NCBI GenBank assembly: GCA_001598975.1
Contig: BBXU01000091.1
Coordinates: forward strand, 1-33,434
Source: Parachlorella kessleri
Lineage: Eukaryota; Chlorophyta; Trebouxiophyceae; Chlorellales; Chlorellaceae
Reading direction: 5' to 3'
Length of the DNA: 33,434 nt
Shown: positions 1 to 9,555 of the stretch, piece after piece
Numbering within the stretch: the stretch's first letter is position 1
Layout: every line of letters begins with the position of its first letter
Translations under genes and position numbers: made by a program
Notes under the pieces: model-generated
Database searches by the model: none
The model's input: only the letters and a program-made list of their open reading frames with translations
Told to the model about the DNA's origin: nothing

Positions 1-221
1 TGGCAGTGTGCCTGCATGCCGCCCGTGCCCACACTCGTTTGCTCGCCTTTGGACCTCACCGGCACCCGCCACCCGGCCTCCCTGCCCCTTCCCTGCTCTG
101 CCAACCGCAGCCACCCACCCCTTGCTGCCGCAGGGGCCGATCCTTAATGCTTGGCATGAAGAGAACCTGCAACCATATAAGTACATAGCATAAAATATGC
201 ATACCCCTTCCGCTGCTGCAG
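1..221 (+). other. probable intron of the O-fucosyltransferase-like gene
   Basis: No exon with coding character is visible here. The stretch ends in a pyrimidine-rich tract and a CAG at 219-221, directly before the first recognisable exon, so it is most simply the 3' part of an intron. Short open frames in it show no family similarity. Confidence 0.45.
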
Positions 222-1953
222 GGACCTGCAGCTAGTTATGCCCGCAGCCCAGGGCATGTTCTTTGCCCCGCAAGTCCTGGCCCGCGTGGAGGCGATAGTG
301 GGTGCGATGACAGCCGCCGGGCAGGTGCCCTTCAAGGGGGTCCACCTGCGCATCGAGGAGGACTGGAGGATATTCTTCGGCTTCCACAAGACCAACGAGG
401 CAAGCAAGCGCCCTGCCCGGCCGCATGCTGGCAGTCCCTGCCGTGGCGGCGGCAGCCCGTGCAAGCCGGCCGTTCGTGATTGGTAGCGGCCGGGGGTTGG
501 GGAAGAAGGTTACCTGCCTGCGTGGTGGCACGGCTTTTTCGGAGGGTCGGGTGCCGGTCTCAGCGGTTTGCATGCCGGCAGTGTTTGGCTGGGCAGGGCA
601 GGGCCGTGCTCCATCGGGGCTGGCTGTACCAGGGCTGCATGCGTGCTCCTGGGGTGGTGCACGGCAGCCGCCTGCTTGCCTGCCCGGATGTGATGGCGGG
701 GTGCACAGCTGGTATATGGGCCCTTGGTGGCTTTCAGAAGGGAGCAGCTGCTCTAAGTGAGATCAGGATGAGGTTGATGGAGAAATGTGGAGAGCAGGCA
801 AGAGCTGACAGCATGCTGAGAACGCGCTGAGCCCTTGCAGGACTTGGTCCAGTACTACATAGACGCCATGAGGGCGGCCGGGTTCACCAACAGCACGCAC
901 GTCTACTTTGCGTCGGGCATCTTTGGGGAGCAGCCGCCCGAGGGTAAGAGGGAGGGGGGTGGGGTGTGGGTGGGGTTTTGCAGGGTGCTACCGTACGGTG
1001 GCAGGTGTCCTGCAGGCCAACGTGGATCCCACGCGGTACAGCAGGACACCATCCACAGTGTGTGTTCGTGCCTGTCTTGATGGCGTGTTGTGGCCTTGAA
1101 CGCTGTGCATGCTCTGTGGGCCTGTCATATGAGGCTACCGGCGCCCGGTGTTGGTGGTGGCCAAGCGTTGCGGGAAGGGTAAGGTCCCATCGCATGTGAC
1201 CACTCTCTCTAAACCTCGGCGCAGTGTAGCAGTCCCCTGGCAGCAGGTTGCATGGCACCAGCGGTAGCAGGTCCTGCAGACTGCATACCACCAGAAGAGT
1301 GCGGCGTTTTGCAGTGGTGTCCTGCTGCAGGGACGGCTGTGTCGGGCATTTCCACGTTTCGCGTCTTTTCTGTGCAGGGATTGAGGCGCTGTATGCCAGG
1401 CTGCAGACGAATGGAGTGTGCGGCACGATGCTGTACCGCCAGAGGGTGCTCCCCGCCGCTGAGGTGGCAGGTAGGCGTGACATTACAGTAACCGGGAGGC
1501 GGCTGCTGGAGATTTCTTACTTTCTGTTCGCACCTTCTGGACCTTGTATGCCCTGGGGCGCCCTGTAGCGGCTCACCAGACTTGCGCTCCATCAACTTTG
1601 GTGGTCGATGTGCTCGCTAACCTGGGTCCTACAGGGCTAGCGGCGAGCCGAGGACGTTCCGCGTGCCAGCGATAAGCTGTTTGGGGTGGGGTTATACCCC
1701 AGGGACAGGGCTGGTTGCAAGGTGCACTGCCGTGCTTGGTCCGTCCCCCATCGCAGGGCTCCACTCGGAGCAGCTAGCCCTGGTGGACATGCTAGTGCTG
1801 GCGAAGGCGGAGGTAGTGGTGGGCGACTCCCACAGTTCCTTCTCGTCATACTTGCGGGAGTATCGGGCGCTGCACGGGATCCCCAAGAGCACCTTCTACC
1901 CCGCAGTGCACAAGGAGAACAAGGTGGATCAGTGGTTCAGCTTCACGGCGTGA
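222..1953 (+). CDS. GDP-fucose O-fucosyltransferase-like protein, C-terminal part (5' end outside the window)
   Basis: Four exons are visible: 222-399, 841-943, 1378-1470 and 1757-1953, ending in TGA. The phases agree throughout and give about 189 residues. The first exon carries GVHLRIEEDW, which resembles the H-x-R-x-E-x-D signature of the plant and animal GDP-fucose O-fucosyltransferase superfamily (PF10250-like). The second carries HVYFASGIFG, like the strand-and-loop after that motif. The last has VVVGDSHSSFSSYLREYR, comparable to the conserved C-terminal Gly/Ser-rich segment of such enzymes. These enzymes normally transfer fucose to proteins or glycans in the secretory pathway. Signal peptide and N-terminal half lie off the window. 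The first intron appears to start with GC (GAG/GCAAGC at 400). The exact acceptor and substrate cannot be read from the sequence; another GT-B glycosyltransferase with the same fold remains possible. Confidence 0.62.
400..840 (+). other. probable GC-AG intron in the fucosyltransferase-like gene
   Basis: The exon ends AACGAG with GCAAGC immediately after, close to the GC-donor consensus AG/GCAAGT. The acceptor is CCTTGCAG at 833-840. No GT donor occurs close by in the reading frame, and phase 0 is kept. Confidence 0.55.
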
Positions 1954-3138
1954 AGGCGGGGTGTACATAGCTATGGCGGCAGGCAGGATAGTCTGTAGGC
2001 GGTAGCTGGGAAGGTGTCGGTAGGGAGTGCGCTGGCGAGGACTGGGCGGGCCTCATGCGGCCCGCTGTGTAGCCTATCTAGTTTGCAGCAGGCTAGTGGG
2101 CAGGTTTCTATCCCTGTTTCCTTAGACCATCAACCACTACGGAAGGGAGGTTAGGTAAGAGAGCCCTTGAATGAAGTGTTCGCGCGGTTGCACCAGAAAC
2201 AAATCAAGCTAGGCATAGCTATGATGTGTTTGAATTGTCTAGGGCTGATGTGAGGCTACAGCACAGCTTTGGGTTGTCTAGGTCTGGTGTGCGGCTAGAA
2301 CCCAGCGCGTTGGGGTTGTCTAAGGCTGGTGCGAGGCTACAGCAGGGCATGTTGAGCAGGCTAGGCCGGCATGCCCTGGTAGGCAGAGTAGACTAAAAGC
2401 TGCACGTTGCTTACCTAAGGCCACATAAAGTAGTAGGTGTGTTGCGTACCCCACCCTTGTTGCTCTTTTTCCGCCTGCCTCAGAAGGGGCGCCGTCTACC
2501 GCTTGTCTGTGGTCCCTGTGTCACGTTGTATTGCGATGTAGATGGACTTGGCATTCCAGGCCCAGCGCTTGTGCTAGCAATGTTCCATGCATTTTTTTAC
2601 GGGCTGCTGTGCGCATTACTATCAGGGAGTGTGCGACAGCTATCATCGGTGCGCTGTGGCAACCTCAGCAGGCATAGCAGTCTCAGCATTGTGGTGGTGG
2701 CCTCTTGCTCCGAATTCTAGTTGTCCTGTCTTCATTGCAGTGCTGTCGTTTAGGATATGTTATAATCCCCAAGTACCAAAAGGACATTGCCTGTTTGGGC
2801 TTGGGATGGTTATGTGTTAAGTTTCTTTCATGATCACTTCATCCAAAAGGCTCGATGTGCACCACAAATTTAGGTTATGCACCACATGAAGAACTTCTGT
2901 TCTACACTGTGGACTTCAACAGTCATCTGACGCTGGAGCCGGCACACCACGCCAAAGGAAAAGGCTGCATGCTGCTGATGCACAAACCAGCCTCCTATCC
3001 AGTTGAGGCATAGTCATCCTATCGCTTGATAGTTGGCCCCACTTGCGGGGGATCCAGGCAGCACGGTGAATCCAAGTGGTATGCTGCCAGGCTAGGCTGA
3101 GCTTGGCACGGCCGCAACAGCCGACGGGTGCACGATAC
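1954..3138. other. intergenic region between two convergent genes
   Basis: This holds the 3' UTR of the fucosyltransferase-like gene (+) and that of ATP10 (-). I found no TGTAA in the expected position for either gene. The only clear structure is a degenerate tandem repeat at about 2235-2356. No supported coding exon is present. Base composition is more T-rich than in the neighbouring exons. Confidence 0.6.
2235..2356 (+). repeat. degenerate tandem repeat, three units of about 40 bp
   Basis: Three imperfect copies begin at 2235, 2274 and 2316. Each starts TTGTCTA and continues with a variant of GGCTGRTGYGAGGCTA, followed by a divergent tail. Unit spacing is 39 and 42 bp. The array is non-coding and lies in the presumed 3' UTR or spacer. 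Confidence 0.6.
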
Positions 3139-3145
3139 TTAGGTA

Positions 3146-3177
<32 letters not shown>

Positions 3178-4952
3178 TCCTGCCACCTGCTGCTGCGTGA
3201 GAAGCTCCCCTCCGCAGCGCAGCAGGTGCTGCAACTCCTCCTGGCCGGGGCTGCCGCTGCCTTGCCACCGCACCCGCCCCTGGCCGTCCACGAGATATAC
3301 ATACCTGCAGGCATTCCGGCGCAAGCGCTGGGCGCAGCTAGCCAGGGGGCTGCCAGCCTCACACCGATACCACCATGATAATCAAAGCAGATGTGCAGGC
3401 AACTCTGGCCCCTCCCTCGCGTGGAGGATAGCCCTTGGAAGGCCAACAAGGTCGGCCCATCGTCATGCGTACAGCAGATCATTAAGAATAATAATGTATG
3501 TATCGCAGTGTGCTCATGGAAGCAGCAATAGCTGGAGGGGGCAGCCTCCCACAGCTGCCCGGTGCACCTCAGGTTTCCGGCCGCCGTACTTCGGTATGCC
3601 AGTGCTAATGCTTCGCACAGCTGGGGTGTTCAGCAGGCAGCCCTTGATAGGAGCCAGTCGGCATGCGCAGCACCAGGGGCAAAGCACAGTACGACGTGCC
3701 AGCACAAAACTTACCCTGTCAGGCGGTTGGTCATGTGCAGTGCCGCCCGCAGTGCCTCGGTCTCCCCAAAATGATAGAGGTACTCCACAGGCAGCTGATA
3801 TTTACCCTGGCCCTTGCTGCCACCCCTCAGTATGGCTTGCTTGAAAGGCCACACAGACATGACCTGCAGCATAGCGAGCGCGCCTGTCCGCCATCGTCGC
3901 GGCATTCCCGCAGCCTTTGCCACAGCCTGCAGTGCTTTGCCATGCCACATTTGCCTCCTGCCGATATTGATATATGCCCAAGTACCACGATTGGCCGCAA
4001 CAAGAACCTGAGCAGCATATTGCCAGCCCTCGCAAGCCTGCCCCCAAACTAAATGATGCAACCAGCCAAAAGGTGGGGGTAGCTGCCACGTAGAACGCCA
4101 GCAAAGGTACGATCCGCCTCACCACAGACTCCACCAGTGATAGCTCAATGACTCTGATGCCCGGCTTCCCTTGAAAGCGCTGGCTAAAGGGCACAGCCCA
4201 TGCCTCCAGCATCTCCTGCATCAACAACAACAGGTAAAAAGCGCTGACCAGGCACCTGTGTGCAAGGCTGGCAGGGAGGCTGGGCTAATGCCCAACAGCC
4301 TCAGTCATCATGCGCGTCAAGTTCTGACCGGGGAGTTGTGCTCGCTGCAGAACCGGGCATGCCAACGGCAACCGATGCCAACACAGCAGCCCTAACACCT
4401 TGGCCATGGCACATCCTCCCTTGCCATGCAGCTCACCTGCGCCCCTGCTCGGAAGGCTATGCACACTAGGGAGGCACTTTCACCAGGGCTGCCGCCGCCA
4501 CTGCTGCTGCTGCTGCCGCCGCCGCTGATGGCAGGCTGCGGAAAGCATGCCTTGGTGCCGTCAGGCTGCAGGACTTGTATCTGTGGAAAGAGCCGGGCTT
4601 GCGAGGCGGGCATCAGGCGCTCTGAGGCAAGGAAAACCTTGCCCTTCCGATCTCGGAAGTCCTTGAAGTCATCAAAATAGCCTCGCTCCATCTCCTCCTT
4701 AAGCTTTTTCCGCCGCTCGTCTCGCTTCTCTTTGCTGAAAACCTGCGTGCCGGCCAGCCACCCTCTTGCAAGCATGGGTACATGATTTACGAGTGCACAC
4801 GATATCAAATGTGAGACTACAACCGTGGCCGCACTCAGTACCTCAAGGATTCGCAAGCTAGCTCCTCTTGTCTGCTGCAGTGCTGCATAGCTGACAGCTA
4901 GTGGGAGCAGTTGCTGCAGCGGTCGGCGCTGCCTCATCAGGTGTGCTAGCAT
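3139..4952 (-). CDS. ATP10: mitochondrial ATP synthase assembly factor ATP10
   Basis: Four exons (4437-4952, 4123-4215, 3715-3863, 3139-3304) join in phase to 307 aa. The family chaperones Fo subunit 6 (ATP6) during ATP synthase assembly at the mitochondrial inner membrane. Exon 1 has a basic charged helix followed by EMERGYFDDFKDFRDRKGK and then SLVCIAFRAGAQ, both characteristic of plant ATP10. Exon 2 holds AWAVPF. Exon 4 carries YVYLVDGQGRVRWQG (about residues 254-268), the conserved thioredoxin-like C-terminal strand. The ATG at 4952 gives a basic N-terminus (MLAHLMRQRRPLQQ) suiting a mitochondrial presequence. The stretch before VFSKEKRDERR looks unlike the family, so an extra 5' intron or an upstream start is possible. 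The last residues are nine serines encoded by a CAG-type microsatellite just before the stop, an addition not normal for ATP10. Confidence 0.85.
3148..3174 (+). repeat. GCT trinucleotide microsatellite (9 units) inside the ATP10 last exon
   Basis: There are nine perfect GCT units on the + strand, read as AGC (serine) codons in ATP10. They lie two codons before its stop, so unit number sets the length of a C-terminal poly-Ser tail. Confidence 0.9.
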
Positions 4953-5482
4953 GGCTCCAAGGACTTTTTGGGGTAGGTGGAAGCTCCACTCCTTCCAAAC
5001 ATGCAGCAAGGGATGACCAGCGCGCCCGCTAATGCGGTGTATTGAGCGAGTAACTGAAGAAAGTAGTAAGAGTTTGCGCTGTGTCCCACAGTTTCAGGTC
5101 TGAATACCCAAGGGTGGACCTACATTACGGCAGCGTGACTACGTACATGGCGCCCTGGAGCAAGGCAGGCGGCTGCATGACGGTCACATCACGGTGCAAG
5201 GGAATGACACGGTTATTTACTTGATGGGTGTTTTATAGGGTTGATAGGACCGTGGATGATATGGCTTGGGGGCTCCGCATCAACCTCGGGAGTTGAGCAG
5301 GGCACCAACCCAACAACCAGATGTAGCAGAAGTGAAGCAGCACAGAGGTGTACAGCCTCTGCAAAGCAGTGACCGTACTTGCAATCTGCCTGGGACACAA
5401 TAAGGAAGCCCACTTTCCGATCCTCCTACTTCCCTTCACCATGGTGTAGGATGGCAGCTGGTGCAGCAGCCGCTTGTTACTA

Positions 5483-5556
5483 GCATGGGTGGCAGGTAGT
5501 GCGAACAGGGAGTGAGAGTTGAGCTGGACTGACAGGGCTGGATGCAGAATGAACAG
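5483..5556 (+). repeat. dispersed repeat R1, copy 1
   Basis: The copy begins GCATGGGTGGCAGGTAGTGC and ends TGACAGGGCTGGATGCAGAA. Copy 2 lies 145 bp downstream, and a third near-identical copy is at about 30983. It is not part of any recognised gene. Confidence 0.75.
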
Positions 5557-5624
5557 CAGCTGCTTGTTGCATTGCACTGCATTGCTGGTGGCGTATGCCA
5601 GGCATGGTCACGGCGATTAGCATA

Positions 5625-5704
5625 TTAGCATGGGTGGCAGATAGTGCGAACAGGGAATGAGAGCTGGGCTGGTCTGGAGTGACAGTGCTGGATGCAGAAT
5701 GAGC
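5625..5704 (+). repeat. dispersed repeat R1, copy 2
   Basis: This copy has the same orientation as copy 1 and is preceded by CATATTAG, which the copy near 30983 shares as TATATTAG. The centre differs by a CTGGTCTGGAG stretch, and the end is again CTGGATGCAGAATGAGC. Confidence 0.75.
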
Positions 5705-6015
5705 CAGGATTAGCATATCCCACGTCCGGGCTGCCATGCTCGTTGTGAAGTGGCCACACATCTCACGACAATGGTGGCCAAGCTCTTGTGTTGCTCCGGT
5801 GCGAAGGATTGAAAGGTTTGACTTGGGGTGGTAGGGTTACCGGGCAAGGGGTGCGCTCTTGTTCCTGATAAAGCAATCACAAAGGCAGGGGTGCCCGTCA
5901 AGTGACTGTAGGCACAGGATGCAAGACTGTACGCACTGGGTCCTTCCTTTGTCTCAACAGGCCTCCACAGGGTTGGCAGGTCTGCCTGGGCGACGCACTA
6001 AGGCGACGCACTACA

Positions 6016-6020
6016 TTACA
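6016..6020 (-). terminator. candidate TGTAA polyadenylation signal of the LHCII gene
   Basis: The + strand reads TTACA, so the minus strand carries TGTAA, the usual green-algal poly(A) signal. It lies 256 bp downstream of the LHCII stop. A five-base match can occur by chance. Confidence 0.4.
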
Positions 6021-6275
6021 GGCTTCGATGGTCTGTCGTTAGCGTGGCAACCAAGAGCAGTCAATAAAAGGTAACGAAAGTGAGCAGGGGGTTCTCTTCT
6101 CAGTTCTACGAGGCATGCATCGCAAGTGGAGCCAGCCCCACCACCTCACAACAACATGCTCCACGAGGTTCAGTGCTGGTCATACAAACACAGGTTGCAG
6201 TACACAAGGGGTACACGCTGCTAAGAGTACCCTCCCTCAAGGGGGCGGGGGCTCTGACCCGGGGAAGCAGTAGCT

Positions 6276-8309
6276 TCAGTTGGCCAGGGTGGCGGACAGG
6301 GCCCACAGGTTGTTGCCGGGGGCAGCCAGGTGGTCGTTCAGGTTCTGCAGGAACAGGGGCAAAGCTCACGCATTTCCTCAGCACCTGGCTCGCACCGGCA
6401 CGCAAACAGCTAGGGTCTGGACAGCCTGTCCCCCACTTGACCATCCACGCAGTTGCAGCGGCAGACTGGCAACAGTTGCGGACGGATTACGTGATGCAAA
6501 GGTGATGCAACAATCAGTGGCGTGCGCAGGGAAATGTGCACATCAGCAGGCCAGGGGGCCCGCTCCTGTGTGGAGGTAGAGGTAAGTTGCTTCTGTGGAG
6601 GTGCAGGGGGTTGCTCCGGCTGCATCATCCTTTGTGTTGTCGTCTGTTTGGGCAACCATGACTCACCTCGATGGGGCCCTTGCCGGTGACGATGGCCTGC
6701 ACAAAGAAGCCCAGCATGGAAACCATGGCCAGGCGGCCGTTCTTGATCTCCTTCACCCGCAGCTCCGCAAAGCTGTCGGGGTCGTCGGCCAGGCCCAGGG
6801 GGTCAAAGGCCTCGCCTGCAACACACATATGGAGCGGAATGAACAACCGAGGTACGAGGTATGGGGCGTGACTGCACAGGCAGGCGAGGGCAGCTGACAT
6901 GCAGCATGGGCAAGCAGACAGGATGGCCCCACTACAGCCACAGCGCGGGGGTCAGGCGGCCACAGTCAGTCTCACGGACGGCCAGTTGCCATGCACTGGC
7001 TTGCCATGGACGGACGCTCCACAGCCAAGACCTCCCCCCACATTTTCGGGGTCCCATGGAGGACAGCGGTCCCAGCTACCACGATTGACATATCAGCAGG
7101 AGCAGGGCGCCCGAGGTCACAAGGCAAGAAGAATCCTCACCGGGGTACACAGAGTCCAGGCCGGTCCCAGCGGGGCCGCCGTTGACGCGGTAGCCCTCCA
7201 CAAAGGACATGAGCACGACCTGGACGATCAGGGTGGCCAGGATGCTCTTGGCGCCGATCAGGCCGGGGACGCCGAGGTAGTTGATGCCCTCGTCGGAGAA
7301 GATCTGGGCACCCGCCTTGAACCAGGGCAGGTGGTTGGTGCCGTCCAGCAGCTCGGGCACGACGCAGCCCAGCGCGCCGAGCATGGCCCAGCGGGCATGG
7401 ATCACCTGCGAGCACGGAAAGGCTCGAGAGACGCTGGGAGAGTGAGTGCAAGGGCAAGGCCCCTTGCGACAGGAGGCGCTGCTGAGCAAACTGCTGCACT
7501 GCCAGCCTGCCCCCCGTGCTTCCCGCTGACAGACTCGGCGGCCATAGCACTGTGCTGCGGGCAAACCAGCCACAGGCAGAGCAGCCACACATGACTGCAA
7601 GCAGGGAGACAGTGACTAGCGAGCGGGTAGTGAGTAGCAGGGAAGTAGTGAGGTAGCGACAATATCCTTGACAATTCACTCGGCTAGCCAGCCTCACCTC
7701 AATCTCCCTGTAGCGGGCGAAGGTCTCGGGGTCGGCAGACAGGCCAGAGGTGTCCCAGCCGTAGTCACCAGCGAACTCACCTGCACAAAATGTCTATTCC
7801 AAGTTCGAGTACCGCAGCACTGAGGCCGGGAGCAAACCGTCAACAAAGCCCTAGCCAGGGCCACAGCTGGAGAAATGAGGCTGCTTTGACCATCCAGCAC
7901 CAAGCTTGAAGTGATTCAACATATCCATAGGTAGTATCAAACGTCCGACGCGTTGAGCCTCGTCCAGGACAGTAGGCAGGGCACCAAGGCACTTGGATCG
8001 CTCCTGTGACGCACCCTTCAGGTAGGTCGGGGGAGGACCGCTGAGGGGCCCCAGAAAGAGGGGGCGGTTGGGGCCGTACCACTCAACGCCGCCAGACTTC
8101 TGCAAGACGCAAGCCAATGGCAGCGAGGGTCAGCCCACCACCCTTGACAAGCCTCTGCTCCTGTACAGCGGCGTATTAAACCCCATCCAATCCGATCAGC
8201 ACTAGTTGCGAGGGTTCCTGACCTTTGCGGGCTTCTTGCTGGCCGACTTCTTGGCCGGGGCCTTCTTGGCAGCCACCACCTGGAGGGCGGAGAGGGCGAG
8301 CACGACCAT
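6276..8309 (-). CDS. LHCBM: LHCII-type chlorophyll a/b-binding protein
   Basis: Six exons (8223-8309, 8015-8099, 7698-7780, 7141-7405, 6667-6815, 6276-6344) give 245 aa with every phase consistent. This is a light-harvesting antenna protein of photosystem II, sited in the thylakoid membrane with three helices. A short Ala/Lys-rich transit region is followed by WYGPNR (residues 36-41), the LHCII trimerisation motif. [17 protein letters not shown] leads into helix B, whose E85, H88 and R90 match chlorophyll-binding positions. Helix C is about 137-160. Helix A contains [10 protein letters not shown], with E196, N199 and R201. The C-terminus is [23 protein letters not shown], differing from the usual FVP ending. 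The loop after helix B is about three or four residues shorter than in typical LHCII. The trimer motif argues for a major LHCII rather than CP26 or CP29, but the exact isoform number cannot be assigned. Confidence 0.95.
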
Positions 8310-9555
8310 CTTGTGAGGGTTTGGAATTGGCTAGAGAAGCTCACAAGATGGAAGGACTGCAGTGTGGGCCGCTCGCTGGGGCTCTTGAATCGAACGGATC
8401 ATTGCGGATCACGCTCAATCCTGCCGCCTAGCCAGTTGCCGCCTTTTCCGGCCTGAGCAACAAGGCCAGATCCATCACCATATCTGGTTGCAAGAGGCTG
8501 AGGAGGCCTACCACTTGTGAAGGGTCGCTGACTGGTGGCCTAAGGCAGTGCTGCAACATGTTGTTGTGGGCACCTTTGCCGTTCGGTCAGGGAGCCGAAG
8601 GGGAGCTCCATCCTCATCCTAGCAACCGTGCAACATTGAAAGCTTTTGGCGAACAAGCCCTGCAGATGGTCAGGTGCAAACACCACTGATGCCCTCCTCG
8701 ATGGGCCTCCTGTCAGTCAGGAACGGGGTCGTAGATGGAAGGAACCAGAGTCTAGAGAGACATTGACTTCCTGCATCAGCTTCTCACTCTTTGCCATTGG
8801 TACCAGCAGGAGTCCATTGTGCTAGCCAACTGTTACCAGCCACCATGATGCTAAGCCATCTTGTACAAAAAGCAGAATTGGGCTAGCACCAATCCGCTTT
8901 GCAGTTCAGTCAAGGCAGGATGCCTGTTAGTATTCGATGTACAAAAATCGCCAAAAAAAACCCTGACAAGTCAAGACCAGATGCTGAGATCAAGGCTTGG
9001 ATGGAGGACAAAACAGACGACAAAATGCTCCACTGATGTGACGGCCGCCTGCCTACCGCCAACCCCCTGCCCCACCCTCAAACATACACCCACGGCACAG
9101 GCGTGCCGCTCTTGACCCAGTGAAATGAACAGAAGCAGTGCTCATCATGCAGCCGAAGGAGCCTCAAGGTATAGGGCCCGTAAGCAAGACATGCAGGAAG
9201 GAACTTCACACGAGCGCGGAAATCAATTTGTTTTGCTCGGGTTTGTCTAGTGAGGGCTTGGAATCACTCCTGGGCGGGCACGAGTACCACGTCTGCGAGC
9301 ACAAATAGTGTGGCAGCCCACTAGCAAGCCCGTCAAATTACACGTTGTGAACTCCAGGCAGCAGCCCCAGGTCCCCCTCCTGATTACATAACTCGCCGCT
9401 ACTTGCCATTACCGACAAACCGGGTGCACTGTGCTCACCAGCCCGGACACCGGACCACCTTGCCTGACGCACAACTGCATCCAATAGAATGCTATAAACT
9501 GGTTGGGTCGGACATTGCTGACATCAATCCTGGGCCCACACAGGACCTTGCCTGC
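8310..9555. other. spacer: LHCII promoter region and CNX2 3' UTR
   Basis: This holds the upstream region of the LHCII gene (minus strand, from 8310) and the 3' UTR of CNX2. I saw no clear TATA box at the usual distance. A small + strand frame around 8861-9115 has no supporting similarity. TTACA (minus-strand TGTAA) occurs at 9338-9342 and 9384-9388. Confidence 0.55.
9384..9388 (-). terminator. candidate TGTAA polyadenylation signal of CNX2
   Basis: Minus-strand TGTAA lies 168 bp beyond the CNX2 stop. A second match at 9338-9342 could serve instead. Confidence 0.35.

Larger units (their letters stand above)
4953..6275. other. spacer: ATP10 5' region and LHCII 3' UTR
   Basis: Both flanking genes run leftward, so this contains the ATP10 promoter and 5' UTR near 5000 and the 3' UTR of the LHCII gene near 6000-6275. 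It also contains two copies of a dispersed repeat (5483-5556 and 5625-5704). Open frames here are short, begin mostly with non-ATG codons, and show no family features. Confidence 0.55.

Noticed and set aside
1573..1756. Possible extra exon of the fucosyltransferase-like gene after CCTACAG at 1634
   Set aside because: The phase-compatible reading hits a stop within about 14 codons, and splicing 1470 directly to 1757 keeps the frame and the family-like sequence.
8861..9115. 84-codon frame on the + strand
   Set aside because: There is no similarity, no splice structure, and biased composition; it sits in the LHCII/CNX2 spacer.
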